A DNA stretch of 64,000 nt from Deminuibacter sp966424055. Lineage in GTDB: Bacteria; Bacteroidota; Bacteroidia; Chitinophagales; Chitinophagaceae. Position 1 is the stretch's first letter; each line of letters begins with the position of its first letter. A program made the translations under genes and the position numbers. The notes beneath the pieces were generated by a model that worked only from the letters and a program-made list of their open reading frames with translations, did no database searches and was not told the DNA's origin. Shown here piece by piece: positions 1 to 7,494 of the stretch. The DNA is taken from the NCBI GenBank assembly GCA_966424055.1, contig CBJLMB010000001.1:1-64000 (forward strand), read 5' to 3'.

Positions 1-269
1 CGCTACAGAAGTTCAAAAGTTTCAAAGTTTAAAAGTTTCACGTTGGGATGAATAGTTACGTACATAATCCTCTGAAACAATGGAACCCTGGAACAATGGA
101 ACAATGGAACCATGCAGAAGTTTCAATGGTTCAAGAGTTTCAAAGTTTCACGTTGGAATGAACAGTTACGTACATAATCCTCTGGAACAATGGAACCCTG
201 GAACAATGGAACCTCGCAGAAGTTTCAAAGTTTCACATTGGGATGAATAGTCACGTATTTAATCCTCTG
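1..269. repeat. Tandem word-like repeat array, about 2.5 copies of a ~110-bp unit
   Basis: Two long copies and one short copy of the same unit follow each other. The landmark ACATAATCCTCTG recurs at 62-74 and 172-184 (period 110), and a variant ends at 269 (period 85). Each unit is built from smaller words, GTTTCAAA-like words in its first part and GGAACAAT-like words in its second. The last copy ends exactly at the base before the lysR stop codon. No coding sequence was seen. The array may continue left of the window. Confidence 0.85.
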
Positions 270-1163
270 TTATTTTAGTTTATACAGGGCTTTACAAAAC
301 CGCATAAATAATGTGGACTGTGGTGAGGGCTGTCCCTGGAGATGAACAAATTGCAGGGTTCGGTTGATACGCAGTTCTTTTATTTCTACAACCCTTAACT
401 GCTGCAGTACTTCCTGCATAATGGCATGGATAGAAATAAAAGCAAAACTATTGGAATGGAGCAGGTATTGTTTGATGCCTTCTGAACTGCTCAGCCGCAG
501 AACGATCTGCAATTGTTCGGGCTGAACACCGTACTGCTGTAAGGCATGGTGTAGTATTTCCAGTGTGCCGGAACCATGCTCCCTTACCACCAGCGGCAAC
601 TGCGGCAGCTGCGCTACACTGATCTCTGTTTTTTTGAACTGCTGATTACCGGCGGCGGTAACCAGTACCAGCTCATCTTCGGTAAATGGGATATAGTGCA
701 GGAATGATTTGCGTGAATACCCTTCTATCAAACCAAGATCGATCTTATTGTCCTGTAGTTGCTGTTCAATAAAATCAGTATTGCCATCTATTACCGACAG
801 GCGAACAGCCGTATGCTGTTTGGAAAAAGCTGCCAGTGCCCTGGGCAGGATATATTGCGAAATAGTAGTGCTGGCGCCCAGCCGCAGGTCACCTGCGGCT
901 TTGCCTTCCAGCTGGGCCATTTCAAATTCCAGCTCATCATAAAGGGCAAATATGCGTTTACTGTAATCGAACAGCAGGCTGCCTGCAGCGGTGAGTTCAA
1001 TGTTTTTGCCATTGCGTTCAATCAGTGTTTGCTGCAGTTGCTTTTCCAGTTCATGGATATGCTTTGTTACGGCAGGCTGGGTGATAAACAATTCCTGCGC
1101 AGCCTTGGTAAAGCTGCGCCTTAAAGCAACCGTATAAAAAACTTTTAACCGGAAATCAAACAT
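270..1163 (-). CDS. LysR-family transcriptional regulator
   Basis: A 297-residue LysR-type regulator of usual family length. Residues 1-60 form the winged helix-turn-helix (FTKAAQELFITQPAVTKHI is the typical recognition region). Residues from about 88 form the periplasmic-binding-protein-like effector domain that senses a small ligand in the cytoplasm. The ATG at 1161-1163 is preceded by no other sensible start. LysR proteins often control a divergent neighbour, but DUF3109 next door runs the same way, so the target may lie left of the window. The effector cannot be read from sequence. The 3' end abuts the repeat array. Confidence 0.9.
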   Translation of the reverse strand: MFDFRLKVFYTVALRRSFTKAAQELFITQPAVTKHIHELEKQLQQTLIERNGKNIELTAAGSLLFDYSKRIFALYDELEFEMAQLEGKAAGDLRLGASTTISQYILPRALAAFSKQHTAVRLSVIDGNTDFIEQQLQDNKIDLGLIEGYSRKSFLHYIPFTEDELVLVTAAGNQQFKKTEISVAQLPQLPLVVREHGSGTLEILHHALQQYGVQPEQLQIVLRLSSSEGIKQYLLHSNSFAFISIHAIMQEVLQQLRVVEIKELRINRTLQFVHLQGQPSPQSTLFMRFCKALYKLK

Positions 1164-1239
1164 AACATGTATCTGTATTCAGCCGTCTGCTGCAGCTGAT
1201 GTTTGTTCACTGGGTGCCTGGCTTAAGCCGGTTTCCCTG

Positions 1240-1827
1240 TTACTGCTGGCTTTTCAGGTGCGCGGCAGTTTGCTCAAGGGCTGTATAAAACTCTTCTCCG
1301 TATTTGCGGATGATGGCTTCTTTCAAAAAAACATATACCGGCACTTTCAGCCGCTTACCCAGTTTGCAGGCGGCCTTGCAAAGATCTTCCCTGGGCTCAT
1401 AGTTCACATATTCCATATCAGGATCTGCCTTGCTTTGTTTGATACGTATGGGAAACAGGTGGCAGCTGATGGGTTTTTTCCAGTGTGTTTTGCCTTCGAG
1501 ATAGGCTTTTTCAATAGCGCATTTAATAACGCCCTGTTCATCACGGAAGGCATAAGCGCACATGGCACCCTGGATGGTGGGGGTTACCCAGCCAAATTCG
1601 CGGTCGTAAATATATTTACCCTGGCGCTCTATTTCCCGGATGCCTTCTGGCGTCATGTAGGGGCGGAACTGCTCATACTGATCAATAAGCTCATCCAGCT
1701 CCTGTTTCTCCAGTGGTGCGCCGGCATCACCGTCTTCACAGCAACCACCTTTGCAACGGGTTAAATCGCAAACGAACTGTTCGTCTACTACTTCATCACT
1801 GATAAGTACATGATCAATTGCAATCAT
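1240..1827 (-). CDS. DUF3109 family cysteine-rich protein
   Basis: A protein of 195 residues if it starts at the ATG at 1825-1827 (MIAIDHVLISDEV). A longer frame upstream lacks family features and would nearly reach gldD. The sequence is cysteine-rich: CDLTRCKGGCC at residues 20-30, then single or paired Cys in AMCAYA, IKCAIE, ISCHLFPIR and DLCKAACKLG. This pattern fits DUF3109, whose spacing suggests metal or Fe-S binding, though the biochemical role is unknown. It lies 71 bp downstream of gldD on the same strand and may be the last gene of that transcription unit. Confidence 0.88.
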   Translation of the reverse strand: MIAIDHVLISDEVVDEQFVCDLTRCKGGCCEDGDAGAPLEKQELDELIDQYEQFRPYMTPEGIREIERQGKYIYDREFGWVTPTIQGAMCAYAFRDEQGVIKCAIEKAYLEGKTHWKKPISCHLFPIRIKQSKADPDMEYVNYEPREDLCKAACKLGKRLKVPVYVFLKEAIIRKYGEEFYTALEQTAAHLKSQQ

Positions 1828-1898
1828 CACAAAATAATTAAAGTGCAAAGGTATTGAAAAAGAACCGGGAACAGCCAGGCCTTGCTGCCGGGCAAGCG

Positions 1899-2513
1899 TT
1901 ACTGGCTGCCGGCAGGTTTCCACCGGAAGGTGTTGATCATATGTTTCATGTCTTCCACCAGAAAATCGTTCAGCGGCCGCAGGGAATCCTGGTTGGGCGT
2001 AGCATCGAAATACAGGGCACCCCGCAGGAAATGGTGAACAGAATCGGTAAGAAAAAACTGGTTGGCTGTAGCCACATCTCCACCCACCCTGAAAAACATG
2101 CCATGTACGCCATTGGGTGTAACCATCAGCGAATCATCAATGGCACTGGCTTTTACAGCGTGTTTGTTGGTCATATTAAAAGCATCGTTCAGCAGCTTTT
2201 CCAGTTTGTACTGGCCAATAATCTTGTAGCTCACATATATCCTGCCACCGAACTCAGGGAAATCCACATTGATCCACCAGGGGTTTTCTGTTGCTTCCCC
2301 GAAAAAAGACGAATCTTTCATTACCCGGGCATATACGGGATACTCAAATGAATAGGGGTAACCCGGCTGGTTGAACAGCTGGTATTGCCGCTGCGGAAAG
2401 GCTATTTTAAAATAACCCCTGGGTTTGGGTGTGAACGGACTATTGCAACCCGGAACAACCTGCAACAGGAACAATAACAGGAAGCCCGGTAATAAACGGC
2501 GAACTACTGGCAT
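1899..2513 (-). CDS. gldD: Gliding motility lipoprotein GldD
   Basis: A 204-residue lipoprotein with a hydrophobic signal (RLLPGFLLLFLLQVV) and a lipobox ending at Cys23. The mature part has the GldD pattern: TPKPRGYFKIAFP near residue 30, YPYSFEYPVYARV, then WWINVDFPEFGGRIYVSYK. GldD is required for gliding in Flavobacterium and is tied to the gliding/type IX secretion machinery; its exact activity is unknown. It follows gldE by 100 bp on the same strand, a pairing conserved in Bacteroidota, so the two are probably co-transcribed. Confidence 0.93.
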   Translation of the reverse strand: MPVVRRLLPGFLLLFLLQVVPGCNSPFTPKPRGYFKIAFPQRQYQLFNQPGYPYSFEYPVYARVMKDSSFFGEATENPWWINVDFPEFGGRIYVSYKIIGQYKLEKLLNDAFNMTNKHAVKASAIDDSLMVTPNGVHGMFFRVGGDVATANQFFLTDSVHHFLRGALYFDATPNQDSLRPLNDFLVEDMKHMINTFRWKPAGSQ

Positions 2514-2613
2514 GCGCTGATCTGCTTTAGATACGATGAGTTAAACCACTAAAACACAAAGAACGCAAAGATTCGCCATGCGGTTGTGCCTTATTTGTTA
2601 ATGCTTCAAAAAA

Positions 2614-3957
2614 CTAATCGTTTTCTCTTGGTTTGATGGTGACTTTTATTTTCTGCAGCCTGTTCTTGCTAATTTCCAGAACAGTAAAATCAAAATCGCC
2701 GGAGGGGATCACCTGGTTGGGCTGTGGTATTTCCCCCGCTATTTCCAAAACCAGGCCGGCCAGCGAATCGCTCTCGCCTTTTACCTGATCAAAAGTATCG
2801 TAAGGCAGGTGCATGGCTTTGCACACATCATTGATCATCATTTTGCCCTCAAACACATAGTTGTGCTCGTCCAGTTTTTTAAAATCGCTGTCATCATCAT
2901 CAAACTCATCCCTGATATCGCCGATCACTTCTTCCAGTATATCTTCCAGGGTAACAATGCCACTGGTGCCACCAAATTCATCAACAACCACTGCAAAATG
3001 GATATGCTTAGATTGAAATTCTTTCAGCAGGTCTTCGATCAGCTTCTGTTCATGCACAAAATAAGGGTTGCGCATCAGCTGGTGCCAGTCGTAATCGGCT
3101 GCATTGCCCAGGTAGGGCAGCACATCCTTTGTATGCATAATGCCTACCACCTCATCCAGGTCATCCTTGTACACAGGCAGCCGGCTGTAATGCAGTTCTT
3201 CCACCTTGTTGATAAGGTCGGCAAAACTCATATTGTAGTCGATGCCGCTAACATCCATCCGGGTTTTCATTACCTGTTTTACCGTAATATTCCCGAATTT
3301 GACAATACCCTTGAGTATATTCTTTTCTTTTTCCGATGCTGAATTGTCTGTAGTAAGGTCGATGGCATGGTCCAGTTCTTCCAGGCTATAGCTGCCTGCA
3401 TTTTTGTGGGCCAGTTTTTTCTCGATGATATCAGAATATTTCACCAGCCAGTTGCCCATCCAGCTGAACAGGTATTGTATCGCTTCCACGATAAAGCCTA
3501 CATCCTTGGCAAAGCGGATATTGTTCTGCGTGGCCATCACCTTGGGCATCACTTCCCCGAACAATAGCAAAACAGCTGTTACCGCCACCACTTTTATCAG
3601 GAATTGTATCCATACCGTTTGCACATTGTTGAACAGCAGCAGATCATCGATAATAACGTTCGAAATAATGATGATGGCAATATTGGCAAAACTGTTTGCA
3701 ATAAGAAGGGTGGCCAGCAGCGATTTGGGATCTTCCAGCAGGTCTACGATCCGTTTATAAGGATGCTGCTGTTTTGTTTTCAGCATATTGATATCCTTAT
3801 AAGTGAGTGAGAAAAAAGCCACTTCCGCACCGGAAACGGCAAAAGAAAATCCCAGCAGGATAACCAGCAGTATCACGAGTATAGTAGTAGCCTGTGAATT
3901 AGCTACCTGATAGCCCAATTGTGTTAAACCATGTATCGCAACCGAGTGAGGGTCCAA
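2614..3957 (-). CDS. gldE: Gliding motility-associated protein GldE (CNNM/CBS/CorC family)
   Basis: A 447-residue membrane protein. An N-terminal CNNM-type transmembrane region (residues 25-190) is followed by a CBS-domain pair (about 210-330, including MKTRMDVSGID and VVDEFGGTSGIVTLEDILEEVIGDI) and a C-terminal CorC/HlyC domain. Relatives are magnesium/cobalt transport-like proteins; GldE can compensate for gldD defects in Flavobacterium. The frame opens with TTG at 3955-3957 and has no in-frame ATG before the first membrane segment, so this TTG, or a TTG nine codons later, is the likely start. It lies between ssb and gldD on one strand. Confidence 0.92.
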   Translation of the reverse strand: MDPHSVAIHGLTQLGYQVANSQATTILVILLVILLGFSFAVSGAEVAFFSLTYKDINMLKTKQQHPYKRIVDLLEDPKSLLATLLIANSFANIAIIIISNVIIDDLLLFNNVQTVWIQFLIKVVAVTAVLLLFGEVMPKVMATQNNIRFAKDVGFIVEAIQYLFSWMGNWLVKYSDIIEKKLAHKNAGSYSLEELDHAIDLTTDNSASEKEKNILKGIVKFGNITVKQVMKTRMDVSGIDYNMSFADLINKVEELHYSRLPVYKDDLDEVVGIMHTKDVLPYLGNAADYDWHQLMRNPYFVHEQKLIEDLLKEFQSKHIHFAVVVDEFGGTSGIVTLEDILEEVIGDIRDEFDDDDSDFKKLDEHNYVFEGKMMINDVCKAMHLPYDTFDQVKGESDSLAGLVLEIAGEIPQPNQVIPSGDFDFTVLEISKNRLQKIKVTIKPREND

Positions 3958-4041
3958 AATCTCTTGTTTTAAATGAATATTTTAAGCGCAAAGGGCCGCG
4001 GAAACGGCCCTGTAATGTTACAAAAATATTGGTTCTGTTAA

Positions 4042-4068
4042 ATCAATTCCGGGCAGCCCGGAATTGAT
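4042..4068 (-). terminator. Strong hairpin between ssb and gldE
   Basis: A perfect 12-bp inverted repeat (ATCAATTCCGGG, 3-nt loop) sits 18 bp after the ssb stop on the minus strand. A second hairpin (AGGGCCG / CGGCCCT, 3992-4011) follows before gldE. There is no clear U-run, so these could be U-less terminators, RNA processing sites, or partial read-through controls between ssb and gldE. Confidence 0.55.
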
Positions 4069-4086
4069 GACAGTGTATTATCACGA

Positions 4087-4548
4087 TCAGAACGGCAAAC
4101 CTTCTGAAGGATCGTTTATCGGTGGTGGCGGAGGCGGCACATCACTACCATAACCCTCCAGGGTTTCGGGGCTGGTACCATGTGCAGGGGGCTGAAAACC
4201 GCCACCTTGCCCGTCGCCGCGTTTATCCAGCATGATCAGGTTATCGCCCACAATTTCTGTAGCGAACTTTTTATTGCCGTCTTTGTCTTCCCAGCTCCTG
4301 GTTCTCAGGCGGCCTTCTACATAAATAAGACTGCCTTTGTGCAGGTATTTCTGGGCCAGTTCGGCAAGTCCTCTCCATAAAACCACTGTATGCCATTCCG
4401 TTTGTGAAATCAGTTTGCCTGCCCGGTCTTTATAGGTTTCAGTTGTTGCCAGGGGAAATTTTGCTACTGCAATATTGCCTTCCAGGTATTGTACATCCGG
4501 ATCTTTACCCAGGTTACCAATGAGCATTACTCTATTTACGCCTCTCAT
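4087..4548 (-). CDS. ssb: Single-stranded DNA-binding protein
   Basis: A 153-residue SSB. The OB-fold occupies residues 1-105, starting MRGVNRVMLIGNLGKDPDV and including the WHTVVLWRGLAELAQKYL segment typical of the family. A Gly/Pro linker leads to the acidic tip DPSEGLPF, which in SSBs recruits replication and repair partners. It works in the cytoplasm on replication and repair intermediates. It lies 103 bp downstream of mutY and upstream of gldE on the minus strand, the usual Bacteroidota order. Length and start (ATG 4546-4548) match the family. Confidence 0.95.
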   Translation of the reverse strand: MRGVNRVMLIGNLGKDPDVQYLEGNIAVAKFPLATTETYKDRAGKLISQTEWHTVVLWRGLAELAQKYLHKGSLIYVEGRLRTRSWEDKDGNKKFATEIVGDNLIMLDKRGDGQGGGFQPPAHGTSPETLEGYGSDVPPPPPPINDPSEGLPF

Positions 4549-4651
4549 ACAATAGGTTTTAATTCGCCTGAAAATTAATTATGCTTTCTTAAAATTAATT
4601 CTTTTTGAAAATTAAGTAAAAAACAATAAAAAATTCATGCCAAATTGAATT

Positions 4652-5731
4652 TTAAAATAGCGTTGGCTGAAATGACGATTGATCCTGCAGGTAACTGTTG
4701 ATGAGTTTGGGAAAGGCCAGCTCCTGCAGCCTGCTTAGTTCCTGCCATTGATAATGCCTGAGCGCGGGTGGTATCTTATCCAATTTTACAGCAATAAACT
4801 GTCCTTTGATATGCTGATGTGTCAGCTGCTGTTGTATCAGCGGCGTAATATGCAGCAATGCTGCTGTATGTACAGCAAATTGCTCGGCCAGCCAGGCGGC
4901 AACATTTTCGGGGCTCCATACCAGTTTTTCATCCGATTCAAGCAGGTACAGTTCAAAAAGGTTTTCCCATATATCTTTTTGTGTGCGTTTGTGCACCAGT
5001 ACCCTTTTATTCGCCTGGAGAAAGAAATAGGTGAACCATCTTGTTTTTTTCTGCAGCACTTTTTCTTTTATGGGCAGGGCATTTACTTTACCCTGGCTAT
5101 AGGCACTGCAATGCGGTTGCAGGGGGCAATGCCCGCAAAGCGGGATGGCCGGCTTGCAGATGGTGGCACCAAAGTCCATCATTGCCTGGTTGAACAGGCC
5201 GGGTTCTTTTTTATCGAGTATTTCCTGTGCCAGCGCAGAAAACTGTTTTTTACCTGCAACGCTGTCAATCGGCGTTTCAATGGCAAACAGGCGCGAAAGC
5301 ACCCTGAACACATTGCCATCCAGCACGGCATAGGGAAGGTTAAAGGCAAAAGAGCTGATCGCAGCGGCGGTATATGGCCCAATACCCTTTAGTGCCACAA
5401 TTTCTTCATAGCTATGGGGAAACCGGCTTTTATACTGCTGTACAATGGTTCTGGCGGTGAACAACAGGTTTTTGCAGCGGTTATAATAACCCAGGCCCTC
5501 CCATAATTTGAACACCGCTTCATCTTTTGCGGCGGCCAGGTGGTCAATGGTAGGGTAGGCGCTGATGAAATTTTCGTAGTACCGCCAGCCCTGTTCCACC
5601 CGGGTCTGCTGCAGTATCACTTCGCTCAGCCATATTTTGTATGGATCTTTCTCCCCTTTCCAGGGCATTTCCCGTTTATTGTCTTTCCGGTGCCACCGGA
5701 GGAGTGCTGTTGTTATAACAGATTGCTTCAC
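4652..5731 (-). CDS. mutY: A/G-specific adenine glycosylase MutY
   Basis: Removes adenine mispaired with 8-oxoguanine. The HhH-GPD fold shows REMPWKGEKDPYKIWLSE, the hairpin LKGIGPYTAAAI and VLDGNVFRVLSR with the catalytic Asp. The 4Fe-4S ligands are spaced C-x6-C-x2-C-x5-C (CKPAIPLCGHCPLQPHC), and a NUDIX-like C-terminal domain follows. An upstream frame opens with TTG at 5761, but the GTG at 5729-5731 gives the usual short N-terminus (about 20 residues before REMPW) and is preferred; length is then 359 residues. It heads the mutY-ssb-gldE-gldD run and is divergent from the HU gene. Confidence 0.93.
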   Translation of the reverse strand: MKQSVITTALLRWHRKDNKREMPWKGEKDPYKIWLSEVILQQTRVEQGWRYYENFISAYPTIDHLAAAKDEAVFKLWEGLGYYNRCKNLLFTARTIVQQYKSRFPHSYEEIVALKGIGPYTAAAISSFAFNLPYAVLDGNVFRVLSRLFAIETPIDSVAGKKQFSALAQEILDKKEPGLFNQAMMDFGATICKPAIPLCGHCPLQPHCSAYSQGKVNALPIKEKVLQKKTRWFTYFFLQANKRVLVHKRTQKDIWENLFELYLLESDEKLVWSPENVAAWLAEQFAVHTAALLHITPLIQQQLTHQHIKGQFIAVKLDKIPPALRHYQWQELSRLQELAFPKLINSYLQDQSSFQPTLF

Positions 5732-5902
5732 TGGACAAAAATGCTGGTTTTCTGCAAACAAAAAGGCTTTTTCCTGCGTTTATAATGAAAAATGGGCTAA
5801 ACCCGCTTCTGGAGGGTTTATATGTATAAAAAAGCTAATATGAAACACTCCAAACAACTGCGATTCAACACCAAACATCTTTTAAAAAATCCCCATTTTT
5901 CT

Positions 5903-5932
5903 TTTGCTATCGGTTTTTTTGTTTTATTTTAG
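5903..5932 (+). promoter_or_regulatory. Candidate Bacteroidota-type promoter of the HU gene
   Basis: TTTG at 5903-5906 and TATTTTAG at 5925-5932 are separated by 18 nt. This fits the Bacteroidota primary sigma factor pattern (-33 TTTG, -7 TAnnTTTG) with one mismatch in the -7 box. It lies 37 nt upstream of the HU start codon. The same arrangement occurs at 24603-24632. Confidence 0.5.
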
Positions 5933-5969
5933 ATGTGTATAAGCTTAAACAGTATAAACAAACCAAAAA

Positions 5970-6260
5970 ATGAGAAAGTCAGATTTGATCAACAACATTT
6001 CAGACAAAACAGGCATTCCCAAGGTGGATGTGCTGGTTGCGCTGGAAACGATGCTGAAAGAGATCAAAGAAAATCTTTCAAAAGGTGAAAACATCTACAT
6101 CCGTGGTTTTGGCAGTTTTATTACCAAGAAAAGAGCAGCCAAAATAGGACGTAACATCAAGAAAAACATCGCCGTTGAAATACCGGAACATTTTATTCCG
6201 GCTTTTAAACCTTCCAAAGAATTCGTTAACGAAGTGAAAGAAATGCGCAAGGTAGAATAA
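5970..6260 (+). CDS. HU-family DNA-binding protein
   Basis: A 96-residue HU/IHF-type nucleoid protein. It starts MRKSDLINNISDKTGIPK and carries the beta-arm region (IYIRGFGSFITKKRAAKIGRNIKK) that wraps into the minor groove, ending in the FKPSKEF motif. It bends and compacts DNA as a dimer. The gene is divergent from mutY and is followed 23 bp later by a TPR gene on the same strand. The ATG at 5970 is the only sensible start. Confidence 0.95.
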   Translation: MRKSDLINNISDKTGIPKVDVLVALETMLKEIKENLSKGENIYIRGFGSFITKKRAAKIGRNIKKNIAVEIPEHFIPAFKPSKEFVNEVKEMRKVE

Positions 6261-6283
6261 CTTTGCCCTCTCAATTTTGCTTC

Positions 6284-7132
6284 GTGAAAAAACAACAGTT
6301 TATTATAACCGGAGGCGGTTTAGTTTTATTGATCTTATTGTTTTTCTTCGGCCGTACCATCCCCAAAAAAAGCGACGGACCGGCAATGCCGGCCAGTAAT
6401 GCAGCAGCCGGTGGTCAGGCTGTTAATACCGATAACCTGCTGGCCAGGGCCAAGCAGCAATTAAATGCATCCCAGCTAGCGCATGTTACCCAGCTGGAAA
6501 ACAGTGTTACCCGGGGTGATGTAAAACAGCAGCAAATCACTGCTTATCAACAACTCGCACATTTCTGGAATGATAGTGTTCACCAGCACGAAATAGGCCT
6601 TTATTATCTCGCCGAATCGGCCAAGTTGGAAAATTCTGAAAAAAGCCTCACCTTTGCAGCCCATTTGCTATTAGAAGACCTGATGGCAACCAGTGATCCT
6701 GCCATGCAGAACTGGATGGGATTACAAGCAAAAACGCTATTTGAAAAATCGCTGGAACTGAATCCGGCCAATGATTCTTCCCGTGTAGGACTGGGTGCCT
6801 GCTATATGTTTGGCAATGTGTCTGATAACCCGATGGAAGGAATACTGGCGGTTCGCAAAGTGGCCGAGCAACACCCCGATAACCTCTATGCACAAATGAT
6901 GCTGGGTATGGGTGGTATTAAAAGCGGCCAGTTCGATAAAGCCATCGAACGTTTCCTGATCGTGGTAAATAAGCAGCCGGATAACCTGGAAGCTATATTC
7001 AACCTGGCAGAAACCTATGAGCGGAAAGGAGATAAGCCCAATGCCATTAAATGGTATACCATGGCCGAAAAACTGATCGCCGTTCCGGAAGCGAAAAAAG
7101 AAATAGCCGACCGTATTAAAGCATTACAATAA
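6284..7132 (+). CDS. Membrane-anchored tetratricopeptide repeat protein
   Basis: About 282 residues with one N-terminal transmembrane segment (FIITGGGLVLLILLFFFG). A low-complexity linker is followed by TPR-like helices; clear repeats cover residues 140-280 (SRVGLGACYMFG, LYAQMMLGMGGIKSGQFDKAI, LEAIFNLAETYERKGDKPNAI). TPRs mediate protein-protein contacts; the partner is unknown. The frame is open from a TTG at 6263, but the GTG at 6284 (VKKQQF) gives a normal signal-anchor start. It sits between HU and RNase E/G, a placement also seen in relatives. Confidence 0.85.
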   Translation: MKKQQFIITGGGLVLLILLFFFGRTIPKKSDGPAMPASNAAAGGQAVNTDNLLARAKQQLNASQLAHVTQLENSVTRGDVKQQQITAYQQLAHFWNDSVHQHEIGLYYLAESAKLENSEKSLTFAAHLLLEDLMATSDPAMQNWMGLQAKTLFEKSLELNPANDSSRVGLGACYMFGNVSDNPMEGILAVRKVAEQHPDNLYAQMMLGMGGIKSGQFDKAIERFLIVVNKQPDNLEAIFNLAETYERKGDKPNAIKWYTMAEKLIAVPEAKKEIADRIKALQ

Positions 7133-7166
7133 TTTTCATTGTATAACTTAAAAAACTTATTAGAGT

Positions 7167-7262
7167 ATGCCTTGTGGTAAAAAGAGAAAGCGTCATAAGA
7201 TAGCAACACACAAACGCAAAAAAAGACTGAGAAAAAACCGTCATAAGAAGAAGAATAAATAA
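7167..7262 (+). CDS. Tiny basic ribosome-associated protein (AURKAIP1/COX24, mS38/bS22-like)
   Basis: A 31-codon ORF (ATG 7167, stop TAA 7260-7262) encodes MPCGKKRKRHKIATHKRKK and then RLRKNRHKKKNK. Eighteen of 31 residues are Lys or Arg and three are His. The KKRxKMxxHKxKKRLRxNRxKKK pattern matches the AURKAIP1/COX24 domain family, small-subunit ribosomal proteins related to mitochondrial mS38 and mycobacterial bS22. It is 34 bp after the TPR gene and ends 35 bp before a hairpin, so it has its own gene-like boundaries. It is easy to miss because of its size. Confidence 0.85.
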   Translation: MPCGKKRKRHKIATHKRKKRLRKNRHKKKNK

Positions 7263-7296
7263 ACGAAAACTTCTATCTTACTGTCATAAATGTATG

Positions 7297-7330
7297 ATGC
7301 CGGAAGGTTAACACCATCCGGCATTTATAC
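7297..7330 (+). terminator. Hairpin terminator after the mS38-like gene
   Basis: An 8-bp stem ATGCCGGA / TCCGGCAT (7297-7304 and 7317-7324) with a 12-nt loop, followed by a T-rich TTATACCTTATA stretch. It lies 35 bp after the stop of the tiny basic gene. The rest of 7331-7494 holds no gene and probably contains the promoter for the RNase gene. Confidence 0.5.
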
Positions 7331-7494
7331 CTTATACCAGACAGCTATTCCTTGACTTCCGCCCCGCAACTTTACCTTTTCCTTATCAACCAAAAGTGGC
7401 TGGATTCTGTGGGATTTTTGTTGTGCTGACACTTTTGTGCTACCCGTTAACTACTACGGTAAACAAGGATTGTAAAATTTAAAGTTGCTATTTT

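Noticed and set aside
1..269. Considered as a CRISPR array
   Set aside because: Repeats are long, degenerate and directly tandem; there are no unique spacers of constant length and no cas genes.
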